Shown in pieces: positions 26,057 through 34,623 of a stretch of DNA of 64,000 nt. The stretch lies in assembly GCA_047600785.1 (NCBI GenBank), contig JASGKH010000002.1, positions 1,922,001 to 1,986,000 of the forward strand, read 5' to 3'. The position numbers and the translations under genes are program-made. The stretch comes from Breznakibacter sp047600785 (GTDB lineage: Bacteria > Bacteroidota > Bacteroidia > Bacteroidales > Marinilabiliaceae). Position 1 is the first letter of the stretch, and every line of letters begins with the position of its first letter. Below the pieces are notes generated by a model that saw only the letters and a list, made by a program, of their open reading frames with translations, was not told the origin of the DNA and searched no databases.

Positions 26057-27700
26057 ATGAAACTCAATAAAACAATATTGGTGATGGCATCGGCCGTCAT
26101 GCTTGGCATAGCCGGATGTAGCGAGGATTTTCTGGACAGCAAGCCCAACGACAGGATCACGCTCGACAACTATTTTACCAGCGAAAGCGAACTAAAAGCC
26201 GCCACAGCAGGCCTGTACAGCAAAGTATGGTTTGACTTCAACGACAAATTTTATTACGCCCTGGGCGATGGCCGTTCCAACAACCTTTTTGCTCCGTACT
26301 CCGATTACATTTATCCGTTCACCAATTTTACCGAAACTTCGCTGACAGGCCCGCTGGTATCGGCTTGGGCGTCGTTGTACAACGTGGTGGGGCAATCGAA
26401 CAACACCATCAACAATATCAAAAAGTATTCGACCAGCAACATAACCGAAGCACAAATGAACGAAGCCATTGCCGAAGCACGCTTTATGCGCGGGACCGCA
26501 TACTGGTATCTGGCATCGCTTTGGGGCGACGTGATTTTGATAGAGGACAACAGTGTGTTGGTCAACAACCCCATTGTCAATACCAATCCGAGGAACGATG
26601 TGTTCGAGTTTGCCATCCGCGACCTTGAATTTGCGGCCAAGCATCTTCCCGTATCCGTATCACAAAAGGGACGATTGACGCAATGGAGTGCTTACGGGAT
26701 GTTGGCACGGGTGTATTTGTCATATGCCGGTCTGCATAATGTAAGTGATCGCAACGGTGGCGTACGCGATACCGAATATCTTGAACTGGCCCGCAAAGCG
26801 GCAAAAAAAGTATGTGAAGAAAGCGGCCTGGGACTCAATACCCAATACGGCAACCTGTTCACCATTGCCGGGAACAACGATCCGGAATCTCTGTTTTCCC
26901 TTCAATGGGTCGGGGGAACAACCGAGTACGGCATCATTAACACCCAACAGGCTTATTATGCATGGAATTCCGAAATTACCGGTAACGATGCCGCCTGGGG
27001 ATACTACACATTTGCATCGTGGGATATGATACGGGAATATAACACAAGCGATTCGATACGCCTGCACGCCACGTTTTGCACCTATGGAGCCCGGTACCCG
27101 GAACTGGCCAAAGCTGCGGGCGGATACCTTTACGAAGTAACCGACCGTTGTAACGTAAAAAAGGGCGTATCGGGTTCAAGCAAAGACACCGACGGCGTAT
27201 CGGCACGGATGAATTCGGGCCTCAATACCCAGATGTTACGTCTGGCCGAAGTTTATCTCATTTATGCCGAAGCCATATTGGGCAACAACCCATCCACTTC
27301 CGACGCAACCGCACTGGAATATTTCAACAACGTACGCCGCCGTGCCAAAATGGACGAAAAGACATCCATTACCTATGAAGACATACGATACGAACGCCGT
27401 GTTGAATTGTCCATGGAAGGACAATACTGGTACGATTTGGTTCGCCGTGCCTATTACCGTCAACAAGAGGTACTCAACTACGTAAACGAGACACAAGAAC
27501 GGGCGGTTAGTTACGAGTATTCGTCAAGCACAAGCAAATACGAACCGGGCGATAAAAACACGGCCCAGCAAGTGGCCACCGCCACGGCCAATTCGTTATT
27601 GCTCCCCTATCCCGAATCGGAACTGGTACAAAACCCGTTGCTAAGAGAGCCCCCGGTCGCGTACAGCTTCACGGAGGAGAGAATTAATTTGTTTGAATAA
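26057..27700 (+). CDS. SusD/RagB-family surface glycan-binding lipoprotein
   Basis: A 547-residue lipoprotein, 21 bases after susC. The lipobox is GIAGC, with Cys21 followed by SEDFLDSKP, the usual SusD mature start. Family motifs include EARFMRGTAYWYLASLWGDV in the TPR core and LRLAEVYLIYAEAI and the C-terminal VRRRAKMDE, ERRVELSMEGQYWYDLVRR blocks. It caps the SusC barrel and captures oligosaccharide. An in-frame ATG at 26045 adds four residues; 26057 gives a better signal peptide. No truncation is seen. Confidence 0.96.
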   Translation: MKLNKTILVMASAVMLGIAGCSEDFLDSKPNDRITLDNYFTSESELKAATAGLYSKVWFDFNDKFYYALGDGRSNNLFAPYSDYIYPFTNFTETSLTGPLVSAWASLYNVVGQSNNTINNIKKYSTSNITEAQMNEAIAEARFMRGTAYWYLASLWGDVILIEDNSVLVNNPIVNTNPRNDVFEFAIRDLEFAAKHLPVSVSQKGRLTQWSAYGMLARVYLSYAGLHNVSDRNGGVRDTEYLELARKAAKKVCEESGLGLNTQYGNLFTIAGNNDPESLFSLQWVGGTTEYGIINTQQAYYAWNSEITGNDAAWGYYTFASWDMIREYNTSDSIRLHATFCTYGARYPELAKAAGGYLYEVTDRCNVKKGVSGSSKDTDGVSARMNSGLNTQMLRLAEVYLIYAEAILGNNPSTSDATALEYFNNVRRRAKMDEKTSITYEDIRYERRVELSMEGQYWYDLVRRAYYRQQEVLNYVNETQERAVSYEYSSSTSKYEPGDKNTAQQVATATANSLLLPYPESELVQNPLLREPPVAYSFTEERINLFE

Positions 27701-27719
27701 TCCCAATATGCTACATACT

Positions 27720-29102
27720 ATGAAATTACGATATAACATATGGCTGGTACTCGGAATTATGCTGTTATCGGTCGGATTTACCGCTTGTGAGAACGATGAT
27801 GATAGTTCGGACAGTACCCCTATCGTGGTCACCGCAGTCTATCTCGAAGACGCCGATTCGTCCGTTCCCGACCGAGAGGTTACTTTTATCCGTAAAGGGC
27901 AAGTCATGAGAATCGAAGGCTCAGGATTCAAAGGCATGAAAAGAATTTACGTCAATGGGCACAATAATTATTTCAACCCGGTTTATGTGTCCGGCAATTC
28001 AATGCTGTTACAAGTCGATAAAGAAACCCCTGTTATCGATGCCGATCCGGAGGAACGAAACACCATCCATTTTGTCAAAAGCGGTACGGAGCTTGTTTAT
28101 TCGTTTGCCATACGTGACGCGGCCCCGACCATTACCCGCATTTCGCACACTTTGCCATTGCCCGGTGAAACCATTACCATTTACGGGACGGGCTTAAGCG
28201 AAACAACCAAAGTGGTCTTTCCCGGAAACGTGGTCGTTACCGACGGCATCGTATCCGACGAGGAAGGCAAATACATCCAGGTCGCTATGCCGGACAATCT
28301 CACCGAGAGCGGGTCGCTGTTTGTGGAATGTGCCAACGGAGGTGCTTATTCGCCCGCCTATTTCAACTTCAAAGCAGGGGTCATCCTCGATTTCGACGGA
28401 CTCGGCACCCAAGGTTATTGGGGCTGGAGTGCCGCAGGAAGCATGATCAACAAAGACGACCTGGAATCGGCCGTGATCGGAACAGGCAACTTATCGCAGG
28501 GATTTTACTGCGCCCATCGTCCATCCCGGTTGACCGAATTTGCCCAGGGAAAAAACCGGCTGACCGAAGTATGGACGGCCGGGAATGATGTCGATGACTG
28601 GCGCGGCCAACTCATCCCTTATATTCCGGCAACCACTCCGGTCAGCCAGGTGGCTTTCCAATTCGATATTTATGTCCCCAACGAATGGGTTAACACAGGC
28701 TTCCTGAAAATTTGCTTATACAATGGTTTCAACGGCGGCGAATGGAGCAAGGATGCCTATAACTACGTTCCGTGGATTGTGGAGAAAGAAGTCGTCCCCT
28801 TTAAAACCGAAGGCTGGACTACCGTAACCATTCCGTTCAGCAAATTCTATTCGTTTTCGGATACAGAAAAGACCTTTACGTTCGAAAACGTACTGGTGAC
28901 AAGAGAAGATGCACAATGGCGCAATTTTGGCTTCTATTTCGAGAATTCCGACTTCAAATTGTCGAACGTTACTGGAAGCAGCGCCGACGAGACCGAATTC
29001 CCATCGTCACCCACATCCGTCAGCGTGTATACCGACAATTGGCGGGTGGTTTCGTTGAATACTCCCACCTACAGTGATTTCCCCGAAGACGACGGTCAAT
29101 GA
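27720..29102 (+). CDS. Surface glycan-binding lipoprotein (SGBP-B-like, IPT/TIG plus binding domain)
   Basis: A 460-residue lipoprotein with lipobox VGFTAC (Cys23) followed by an acidic stretch (ENDDDSSD), a surface-export-type signal. Two IPT/TIG-like immunoglobulin repeats follow (about 35-120 and 125-215: ITRISHTLPLPGETITIYG). The C-terminal about 240 residues form a beta-sandwich with many tryptophans (GTQGYWGWSAAGS, WTAGNDVDDWRGQLI), the layout of the xylan/xyloglucan-binding SGBPs found after SusD. Starts at TTG 27693 and ATG 27708 are also in frame. It probably recruits xylan to the cell surface for the GH10 enzyme. Confidence 0.87.
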   Translation: MKLRYNIWLVLGIMLLSVGFTACENDDDSSDSTPIVVTAVYLEDADSSVPDREVTFIRKGQVMRIEGSGFKGMKRIYVNGHNNYFNPVYVSGNSMLLQVDKETPVIDADPEERNTIHFVKSGTELVYSFAIRDAAPTITRISHTLPLPGETITIYGTGLSETTKVVFPGNVVVTDGIVSDEEGKYIQVAMPDNLTESGSLFVECANGGAYSPAYFNFKAGVILDFDGLGTQGYWGWSAAGSMINKDDLESAVIGTGNLSQGFYCAHRPSRLTEFAQGKNRLTEVWTAGNDVDDWRGQLIPYIPATTPVSQVAFQFDIYVPNEWVNTGFLKICLYNGFNGGEWSKDAYNYVPWIVEKEVVPFKTEGWTTVTIPFSKFYSFSDTEKTFTFENVLVTREDAQWRNFGFYFENSDFKLSNVTGSSADETEFPSSPTSVSVYTDNWRVVSLNTPTYSDFPEDDGQ

Positions 29103-29140
29103 CTGAACCTGAGTCGTTAATTATTTAAACGCATAACCAT

Positions 29141-31333
29141 ATGAACTACAAAAAGATAATTCCAACCTTGGCATTCACCACATTGCTGGCCGCAGCTTGC
29201 GACGACAGTAAAATGGAATGGGAAACGCGCGATCCCGACTCACAGATCACTATATCCGAGATCCCGTTGAGCTTAGCCGAAAAAATTGCGCGGTATGACG
29301 TTTTAAAATCATATTCCGACATGACAGTGGGCGTTGGCATAGACCTGGCCCTCTATATGGAAAATGGGACCTATGCCCAAATCGTCAATGACAATTTCGA
29401 TGAAATCACCATCGGGTACCACATGAAACATGGCCCCATGGTCGGCAGCAACGGCAAAATAGGGTTTGACCGCGTCGACGCAATGATCGAGAAATTAAAG
29501 GCCGCGGGGTTATCTACATTCGGACACACCCTGGTTTGGCACCAAAACCAAAACGCCAGTTATTTGAACGGATTGATAGTCCCTACGGTCATTCCCGGAC
29601 CGGCAGGAAGCAACGCTCTTGATATCTCCGGGTTGGAAGACGGCTCGTTCACAGGCTGGGGACGGCCAAACCTCGGGGCCGGCATCACAATCGAAGACGG
29701 CGCCGGTTTATCAAATTCCGCCAAAGCCCTAAAGTTAGTGTCGGGCCCAAGTTCCTCGGCCGCATACAACCTACAGTTGCAAACACCTTCCATCCCCGTG
29801 GTTTCAGGGCACAATTACCAAATATCGTTTTACATTAAATCCGATAAAACAGGGAAAGGGAGAGTCTCGTTCAATGGGCTAAGCAACAATTACCCGTACA
29901 AAGATTGGTACGCCACCGGAGCAAACTGGACCGAAGCATTTGCAACCACTTCCACATGGCAACAGGTTAAGATAACCATCAACGACTTTACCGGTAATTC
30001 GTTCTTGTTCAATTTCGATTTGGGGTATTTGCCCGATGTGACTTATTACATCGACGTAGCGACCATTGTGGTGGTCGATTTGGACGCCGAACCCGAAGTC
30101 GTGAACATGTTAGCCAACGGCAATTTCGACACCGACCTGACTGGCTGGTCGGCATGGAACGGCGGAGCCAGCAGTCTTGCCCACGTCACCGGTTCCGACG
30201 CACTTGAAGGCAACGGTGCCATGAAAGTGATAACTTCCACAGCGGGAGACTATTGGAGCGTCCAGATCCATTCCAATTTTACGGAAACCCTTGCCGCAGG
30301 CGACTACAAACTATCGTTTTATATCAAGTCAGATGCCACAGGCCTTGTTCGTTGTTCCACCACAGGAACGACCAAATATCAGGGAGATCAGGCCACCTCA
30401 TCAACCTGGAAGCTGGTGGAATGGACCTTCACCTCCGACGGTGCCATCACAGGCATAAACTTCGACCTGGGGAAAACACCTGCAACTTATTTCATCGATA
30501 ACGTAGTGGTTAGTCCCGTATCATCTGCAGCTACGGCACCCAAACTCAAAGTAGCAAAAGCAGGTGCGGTTTACCTCGAAAAAACGGATGAGGAAAAGGC
30601 CCAGTTGATCGGCGACGCGATGGAAAGCTTCATCTCACAAATGGTGGAACATTACAAAGCTGATGTCCACGCATGGGATGTGGTGAACGAACCGATGAAG
30701 GAAGACGGAACTCTGCGTGACGGCAACGTCACCGATCCTGCCAATGACGAATTCTACTGGGTGAAATATTTAGGCAAGGATTACGCCGTAACAGCCTTCA
30801 GGTTGGCCCGCCAGCACGGAAATCCCTCCGATGTACTGTTCATCAACGATTATAATCTGGAGCACAGCCTTGCCAAATGTCAGGGTCTGATCGATTATGT
30901 AACCTACATCGAATCACAAGGAGTCCAAGTTGATGGAATCGGTACCCAAATGCACATCAATATCAATACAAACAAGGGCAACATTACCGAAATGTTCAAC
31001 CTGCTGGCAGCCACAGGGAAGAAAATAAAGATTTCGGAGCTGGACATCCAGGTATTGACCAATGCCCCTTCCGCAGAACAATATGCTGCCCAGGCCGGAA
31101 TGTACCAATTTGTGGTCGACCAGTACCGGACAATTATTCCGGTAGCCCAACAATATGGCATTACGGCATGGGGGGTCAGCGATGCAACAGAAGAGCATGT
31201 GAACTGGCTACCCGACGATGCCCCCAACCTCTGGAATGCCAAATACGAACGTAAACAGGCCTATAAGAGCTTTGCCGATGGGTTGGCCGGACGCGATGTG
31301 AGCGAGGATTTTACGGGAGAATTGGATTATTGA
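29141..31333 (+). CDS. GH10 endo-1,4-beta-xylanase lipoprotein with two inserted CBM domains
   Basis: A 730-residue surface lipoprotein (lipobox LAAAC, Cys20). The GH10 TIM barrel is split. Residues about 45-145 hold the N-terminal part (VGVGIDLALY, GHTLVWHQNQNASYL). Residues about 150-465 are two tandem carbohydrate-binding modules of the CBM4/9/22 type. The barrel resumes at about 480 with the acid/base Glu517 in WDVVNEP and the nucleophile Glu633 in KISELDIQV. This nested layout is known from Bacteroidetes xylan loci. It would cut xylan at the surface into oligosaccharides for SusC/SusD. It ends the operon before a strong terminator. Confidence 0.95.
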   Translation: MNYKKIIPTLAFTTLLAAACDDSKMEWETRDPDSQITISEIPLSLAEKIARYDVLKSYSDMTVGVGIDLALYMENGTYAQIVNDNFDEITIGYHMKHGPMVGSNGKIGFDRVDAMIEKLKAAGLSTFGHTLVWHQNQNASYLNGLIVPTVIPGPAGSNALDISGLEDGSFTGWGRPNLGAGITIEDGAGLSNSAKALKLVSGPSSSAAYNLQLQTPSIPVVSGHNYQISFYIKSDKTGKGRVSFNGLSNNYPYKDWYATGANWTEAFATTSTWQQVKITINDFTGNSFLFNFDLGYLPDVTYYIDVATIVVVDLDAEPEVVNMLANGNFDTDLTGWSAWNGGASSLAHVTGSDALEGNGAMKVITSTAGDYWSVQIHSNFTETLAAGDYKLSFYIKSDATGLVRCSTTGTTKYQGDQATSSTWKLVEWTFTSDGAITGINFDLGKTPATYFIDNVVVSPVSSAATAPKLKVAKAGAVYLEKTDEEKAQLIGDAMESFISQMVEHYKADVHAWDVVNEPMKEDGTLRDGNVTDPANDEFYWVKYLGKDYAVTAFRLARQHGNPSDVLFINDYNLEHSLAKCQGLIDYVTYIESQGVQVDGIGTQMHININTNKGNITEMFNLLAATGKKIKISELDIQVLTNAPSAEQYAAQAGMYQFVVDQYRTIIPVAQQYGITAWGVSDATEEHVNWLPDDAPNLWNAKYERKQAYKSFADGLAGRDVSEDFTGELDY

Positions 31334-31381
31334 GATCGCTGGGCCTGGCCCAAAAAACAGATTATAGAACCCGTTACAATT

Positions 31382-31423
31382 TCAGGCCTTACGGACAATG
31401 GTTCCGTAAGGCCTGATCTTTTA
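31382..31423 (+). terminator. Terminator of the xylan utilisation operon
   Basis: Perfect 14-bp arms TCAGGCCTTACGGA (31382-31395) and TCCGTAAGGCCTGA (31403-31416) with a 7-base loop, followed by TCTTTTAT. Confidence 0.85.
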
Positions 31424-31470
31424 TCGTCCCACAATACCAACGATATGGCACACCACCTTCTTTATTTTGT

Positions 31471-31478
31471 TATTTTTG
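31471..31478 (+). promoter_or_regulatory. -7 promoter element (TATTTTTG) for nspC
   Basis: Matches TAnnTTTG, 79 bases upstream of the nspC start and just after the previous terminator. Confidence 0.4.
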
Positions 31479-31557
31479 CACCCTATCCCATCCGACAAAA
31501 GCTCATAAAAATCTATAAACCAATAATTTTAACAACAAAAGTCTTTCAACGAACAAA

Positions 31558-32700
31558 ATGGCCATCGACATCTCCAAAATCCCATCGCCGTGTTACGTGC
31601 TCGACGAGCAGTTGCTCCGCCAAAACCTCCAACTTATCAAATCGGTCAAAGAACGCGCAGGCGTAGACATCATCTTAGCATTTAAGGCCTTTTCGATGTG
31701 GAGCGCATTCCCCATCGTCAGGGAATACATTCCACATTCAACCGCAAGTTCGATCCATGAGGCACGTTTGGCATTTGAGGAGATGGGGAGCCTGGCACAC
31801 ACTTATTCGCCAGCCTATACCGAAAACGATTTCCCCATCATTTTAAAATACAGCAGCCATATCACCTTCAATTCATTTGCCCAATTCGAGCGGTTCCTCC
31901 CCCTGGCAAAAGCGCATGACCGCAAAGTATCTCTGGGTATCCGCATCAACCCCGAATACAGCGAAGTTGAAACCGACTTGTATAATCCATGTGCCCCGGG
32001 ATCACGCATGGGAGTAATAGCAGCTCAAATGCCCGAAAACCTCCCAAAAGAAATTGAAGGACTCCATTTTCACACACTTTGCGAATCTACATCGTACAAT
32101 TTGGAGAAGACCCTTGAAGCGATCGAAGCAAAATTTGCCCGCTATCTTAAACAGGTGAAATGGCTGAACATGGGCGGAGGCCATTTAATGACGCGCAAAG
32201 GCTATGATGTGGACCATTTGGTCGATGTCTTAACCCGCTTTAAAAGTAGATGGGGCATCAACATCATTATGGAGCCCGGAAGCGCCTTTGCCTGGGAAAC
32301 AGGGGTACTGGTATCGCAAGTGGTCGATGTGGTCGAGAACCACGGTATTCGGACTGCCATTCTGGACGTGTCGTTTACCGCCCATATGCCCGATTGTTTG
32401 GAGATGCCTTACAAACCCCGTATACGTAACGCTTACCACGAACCGGTAGAGGGCAAGCCCGCCTACCGTTTGGGCGGCAATAGCTGTCTTTCCGGCGATT
32501 TTATTGGTGACTGGTCGTTCGAGAAAGAATTGAAACCCGGCGACACCATTGTATTTGAGGACATGATCCATTACACCATGGTAAAAAGCACCATGTTCAA
32601 CGGCGTACCCCACCCTTCCATTGCCATTTGGAACGACGGCAAAGGATTAAACGTGGTGCGCCGATTTGGTTACGAGGATTATAAAAACAGAATGTCGTAA
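31558..32700 (+). CDS. nspC: Carboxynorspermidine decarboxylase
   Basis: A 380-residue PLP enzyme of the alanine-racemase/ornithine-decarboxylase fold III group. The PLP lysine is Lys43 in ILAFKAFSMW. NspC-type motifs include HFHTLCESTSYNLEKT, WLNMGGGHLMTRKGYD, IIMEPGSAFAWETG and GNSCLSGDFIGDW. It decarboxylates carboxynorspermidine or carboxyspermidine to the triamine. Its partner synthase is at 12994-14187, on the opposite strand and 17 kb away; in other genera the two genes are often adjacent. The start ATG at 31558 is the only candidate. It has its own promoter. Confidence 0.95.
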   Translation: MAIDISKIPSPCYVLDEQLLRQNLQLIKSVKERAGVDIILAFKAFSMWSAFPIVREYIPHSTASSIHEARLAFEEMGSLAHTYSPAYTENDFPIILKYSSHITFNSFAQFERFLPLAKAHDRKVSLGIRINPEYSEVETDLYNPCAPGSRMGVIAAQMPENLPKEIEGLHFHTLCESTSYNLEKTLEAIEAKFARYLKQVKWLNMGGGHLMTRKGYDVDHLVDVLTRFKSRWGINIIMEPGSAFAWETGVLVSQVVDVVENHGIRTAILDVSFTAHMPDCLEMPYKPRIRNAYHEPVEGKPAYRLGGNSCLSGDFIGDWSFEKELKPGDTIVFEDMIHYTMVKSTMFNGVPHPSIAIWNDGKGLNVVRRFGYEDYKNRMS

Positions 32701-32741
32701 GATTGGTTAAACCCCGATGGTTCAGGAAAATCCTGCAGGTT

Positions 32742-32954
32742 TCAGAATTCTTCGTCCATGTCACGGAGAAGGTCGTTGATGCGGTCGGCAAATTCGAAAT
32801 CGGCAACAATCTGCCCCCAATTATGGAACAAACCATCGAGCGCAACATCATGGAACGAGCGGAGGGTGTATGGAATACGGCTTTGATCGAGGATGGATGT
32901 GAACACATGCGCCTCGATCTCATTGTCCAGTGAAAGAACGACCTGGTTTTTCAT
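32742..32954 (-). CDS. Small protein, DUF2007-like
   Basis: A 70-residue acidic protein. The pattern of a strand, then EIEAHVFTSILDQSRIPYTL, then a C-terminal helix (FADRINDLLRDMDEEF) resembles DUF2007 putative signal-transducing proteins, which have a ferredoxin-like fold. Codon use is like that of the neighbours. It ends 42 bases past the nspC stop on the opposite strand. No function is known; the family assignment is tentative. Confidence 0.6.
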   Translation of the reverse strand: MKNQVVLSLDNEIEAHVFTSILDQSRIPYTLRSFHDVALDGLFHNWGQIVADFEFADRINDLLRDMDEEF

Positions 32955-33036
32955 ATGTGGTGTTTTTTCCGATCAATTTACACCACAAACAAAAAAAAGG
33001 CAACCCCCGAATTGTTAAAAGCGGGGGGCTAATCTC

Positions 33037-33426
33037 CTATTCGATTTCAAGGAATTCTTTTATCGCGTCCAGATAATATTCTTTCCAACCTTCGGCTATC
33101 TCATCATAAGCCTCGTCGGGAATATTGGCATGCACAAGTTCTACCTGCACTTTGCCCGCGCCGTCAGGAAATATTTTAATGGTGGCAATCGATTTTTCCG
33201 GCTGATCGCCAAAATACCACTCCTGCACCAATTTGGCATCGGGCACCGATTCGATGACGCGCCCTTCTATATCCCCTTCCCACAATGAAAATTCCGTACC
33301 GGGCACATCGCTCATGACGGCCGGGTATCCAGACCACAATTCGATGGTAAACGGATTGGTAAGGGCTGCGTACACATCAACCGCCTCAGCCTTAATCTTC
33401 ATGCGGATTTTAAACTCTTTTGGCAT
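33037..33426 (-). CDS. SRPBCC/AHSA1-family protein
   Basis: A 129-residue START-like (SRPBCC) fold protein of the AHSA1 type: MPKEFKIRMKIKAEAVDVYA at the N-terminus, a central FSLWEGDIEGRVIESVPDAK loop and a C-terminal helix (EIAEGWKEYYLDAIKEFLEI). Such proteins bind small hydrophobic ligands; no substrate can be named. The ATG at 33426 is used; a TTG two codons upstream would overlap yhcH. It follows yhcH by 2 bases and is surely co-transcribed with it. Confidence 0.85.
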   Translation of the reverse strand: MPKEFKIRMKIKAEAVDVYAALTNPFTIELWSGYPAVMSDVPGTEFSLWEGDIEGRVIESVPDAKLVQEWYFGDQPEKSIATIKIFPDGAGKVQVELVHANIPDEAYDEIAEGWKEYYLDAIKEFLEIE

Positions 33427-33428
33427 AA

Positions 33429-33905
33429 TCAAAGAGCTATTTTTACCACCACCTTTTGGACAGGAACCGGATTTTCCACCGCCATACCAGGTGCATGCAT
33501 GTCTTCGGGAAAAAGGACGGCCGCTTCGCCGGGCAACATCAACCAGTTGGAGTAACGTCCCACCTTCGAAAGATGGATATCTTTTTCCTCATTGTAAGCA
33601 TCAGGAACGGTAATGGCCCCCAAACCGGAAACACCGATGAATTCCTCTCCCGAATAAATATACTGGATATCGATGTATTTCCTGTGCCCTTCAAACTTTA
33701 GCCCCGACAAAGGTTTTGAGTCGTAAGCCTGGAATATAGCAAACAGTTGTTTGCCTTTAATCTCGATTTTTTTGTTGTTGCCGGGAGTCACTTGGCTAAA
33801 GTAGTCGGCCATATTGACGGTTTGGAGGAAATGGATTCCCTCTTTCAACAACTCGTGCGCCGGGGCTTGGGCTGCCAAAACATCTAGTGTTCCAAATAGT
33901 GCCAT
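33429..33905 (-). CDS. YhcH/YjgK/YiaL (DUF386) family protein
   Basis: A 158-residue cupin-like beta-barrel protein. Family motifs include KIEIKGKQLFAIFQAYDSKP, EGHRKYIDIQYIYSGEE and the metal-site region MLPGEAAVLFPEDMHAPGM, followed by the conserved KVVVKIAL end. DUF386 proteins are linked to sugar or sialic-acid catabolism (anomerase or isomerase roles in some members). There is no sugar operon around it here. First gene of a two-gene operon with the AHSA1-like gene. Confidence 0.92.
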   Translation of the reverse strand: MALFGTLDVLAAQAPAHELLKEGIHFLQTVNMADYFSQVTPGNNKKIEIKGKQLFAIFQAYDSKPLSGLKFEGHRKYIDIQYIYSGEEFIGVSGLGAITVPDAYNEEKDIHLSKVGRYSNWLMLPGEAAVLFPEDMHAPGMAVENPVPVQKVVVKIAL

Positions 33906-34263
33906 GTTGAGAAATGTTTTGGAAACAAAAGTAATGCTTCACCCAATATTGTACAAACGTTTGCAGAAAAAGTAACACATCACCTGATTTCCTGGCTTTG
34001 CCATAAATAAAATACAATGAGGGATTAGTCAAAATGTCCTTATTCTTTTGTGTAAAAAAATAAACCTGATAAATAATTCTTCGTATTTAAATGAAGTTAT
34101 TTCATCCCAATCAACACGATATAAGCTATTTTAGATAATAGAATAAATCCAATCACCTAATTTTATATGCACATGGAGTTTGCAGGATAAATATTTTCCT
34201 ATAATTTAGACTTTGCACTTTCGACCACTCATATTGCCTACCTAATGTTTTGATAAGATTTTT
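33906..34263. other. AT-rich intergenic region between divergent operons
   Basis: About 360 bases, clearly AT-richer than its surroundings. No open frame with coding character and no strong hairpin. It should hold the promoters of yhcH (left) and of the 34264 gene (right), but I see no good TAnnTTTG match to name. Confidence 0.5.
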
Positions 34264-34623
34264 ATGGAACAGTTTACGCCCAGGAAATTCTCAATTCAGT
34301 TAAGTTTTGAAGAGGTTCGCCTCCCTCCTTTTGAAGATATATTGGTATTGGGGAAAAAATGCCCTCAAGGCAAATTTGGAGTGTACAGGTCGTTTGAAAT
34401 GCTATTGCCCAACGAATTTGAAGTTTTCGAAATCGAGGACAAGGTGGTTGAAGCGATCTTCATAAACAAGAGGATACTTAGAAAAATGAACAAGGATAAG
34501 ATCATCCAGATACTAAAAGCCAAAGTATTTCCGTTTATTTCCGAAAGTGAGGTACTGAAAGTTGAGTTTAAAGTAAAAATTTCCTACGATTCATTGGAGG
34601 GGGAACACACATGGAAATTCTAG
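34264..34623 (+). CDS. Unknown protein overlapping the CBS-histidine kinase gene
   Basis: A 119-residue soluble protein, basic in the middle (INKRILRKMNKDKIIQILKA), with no signal peptide or membrane segment. I recognise no family. Its last 13 bases overlap the next gene, so the two are translationally coupled and their products probably work together. It ends with a strand-like KVEFKVKISYDSLEGEHTW. It may be a sensor or adaptor for the kinase; that is inference from coupling alone. Confidence 0.75.
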   Translation: MEQFTPRKFSIQLSFEEVRLPPFEDILVLGKKCPQGKFGVYRSFEMLLPNEFEVFEIEDKVVEAIFINKRILRKMNKDKIIQILKAKVFPFISESEVLKVEFKVKISYDSLEGEHTWKF

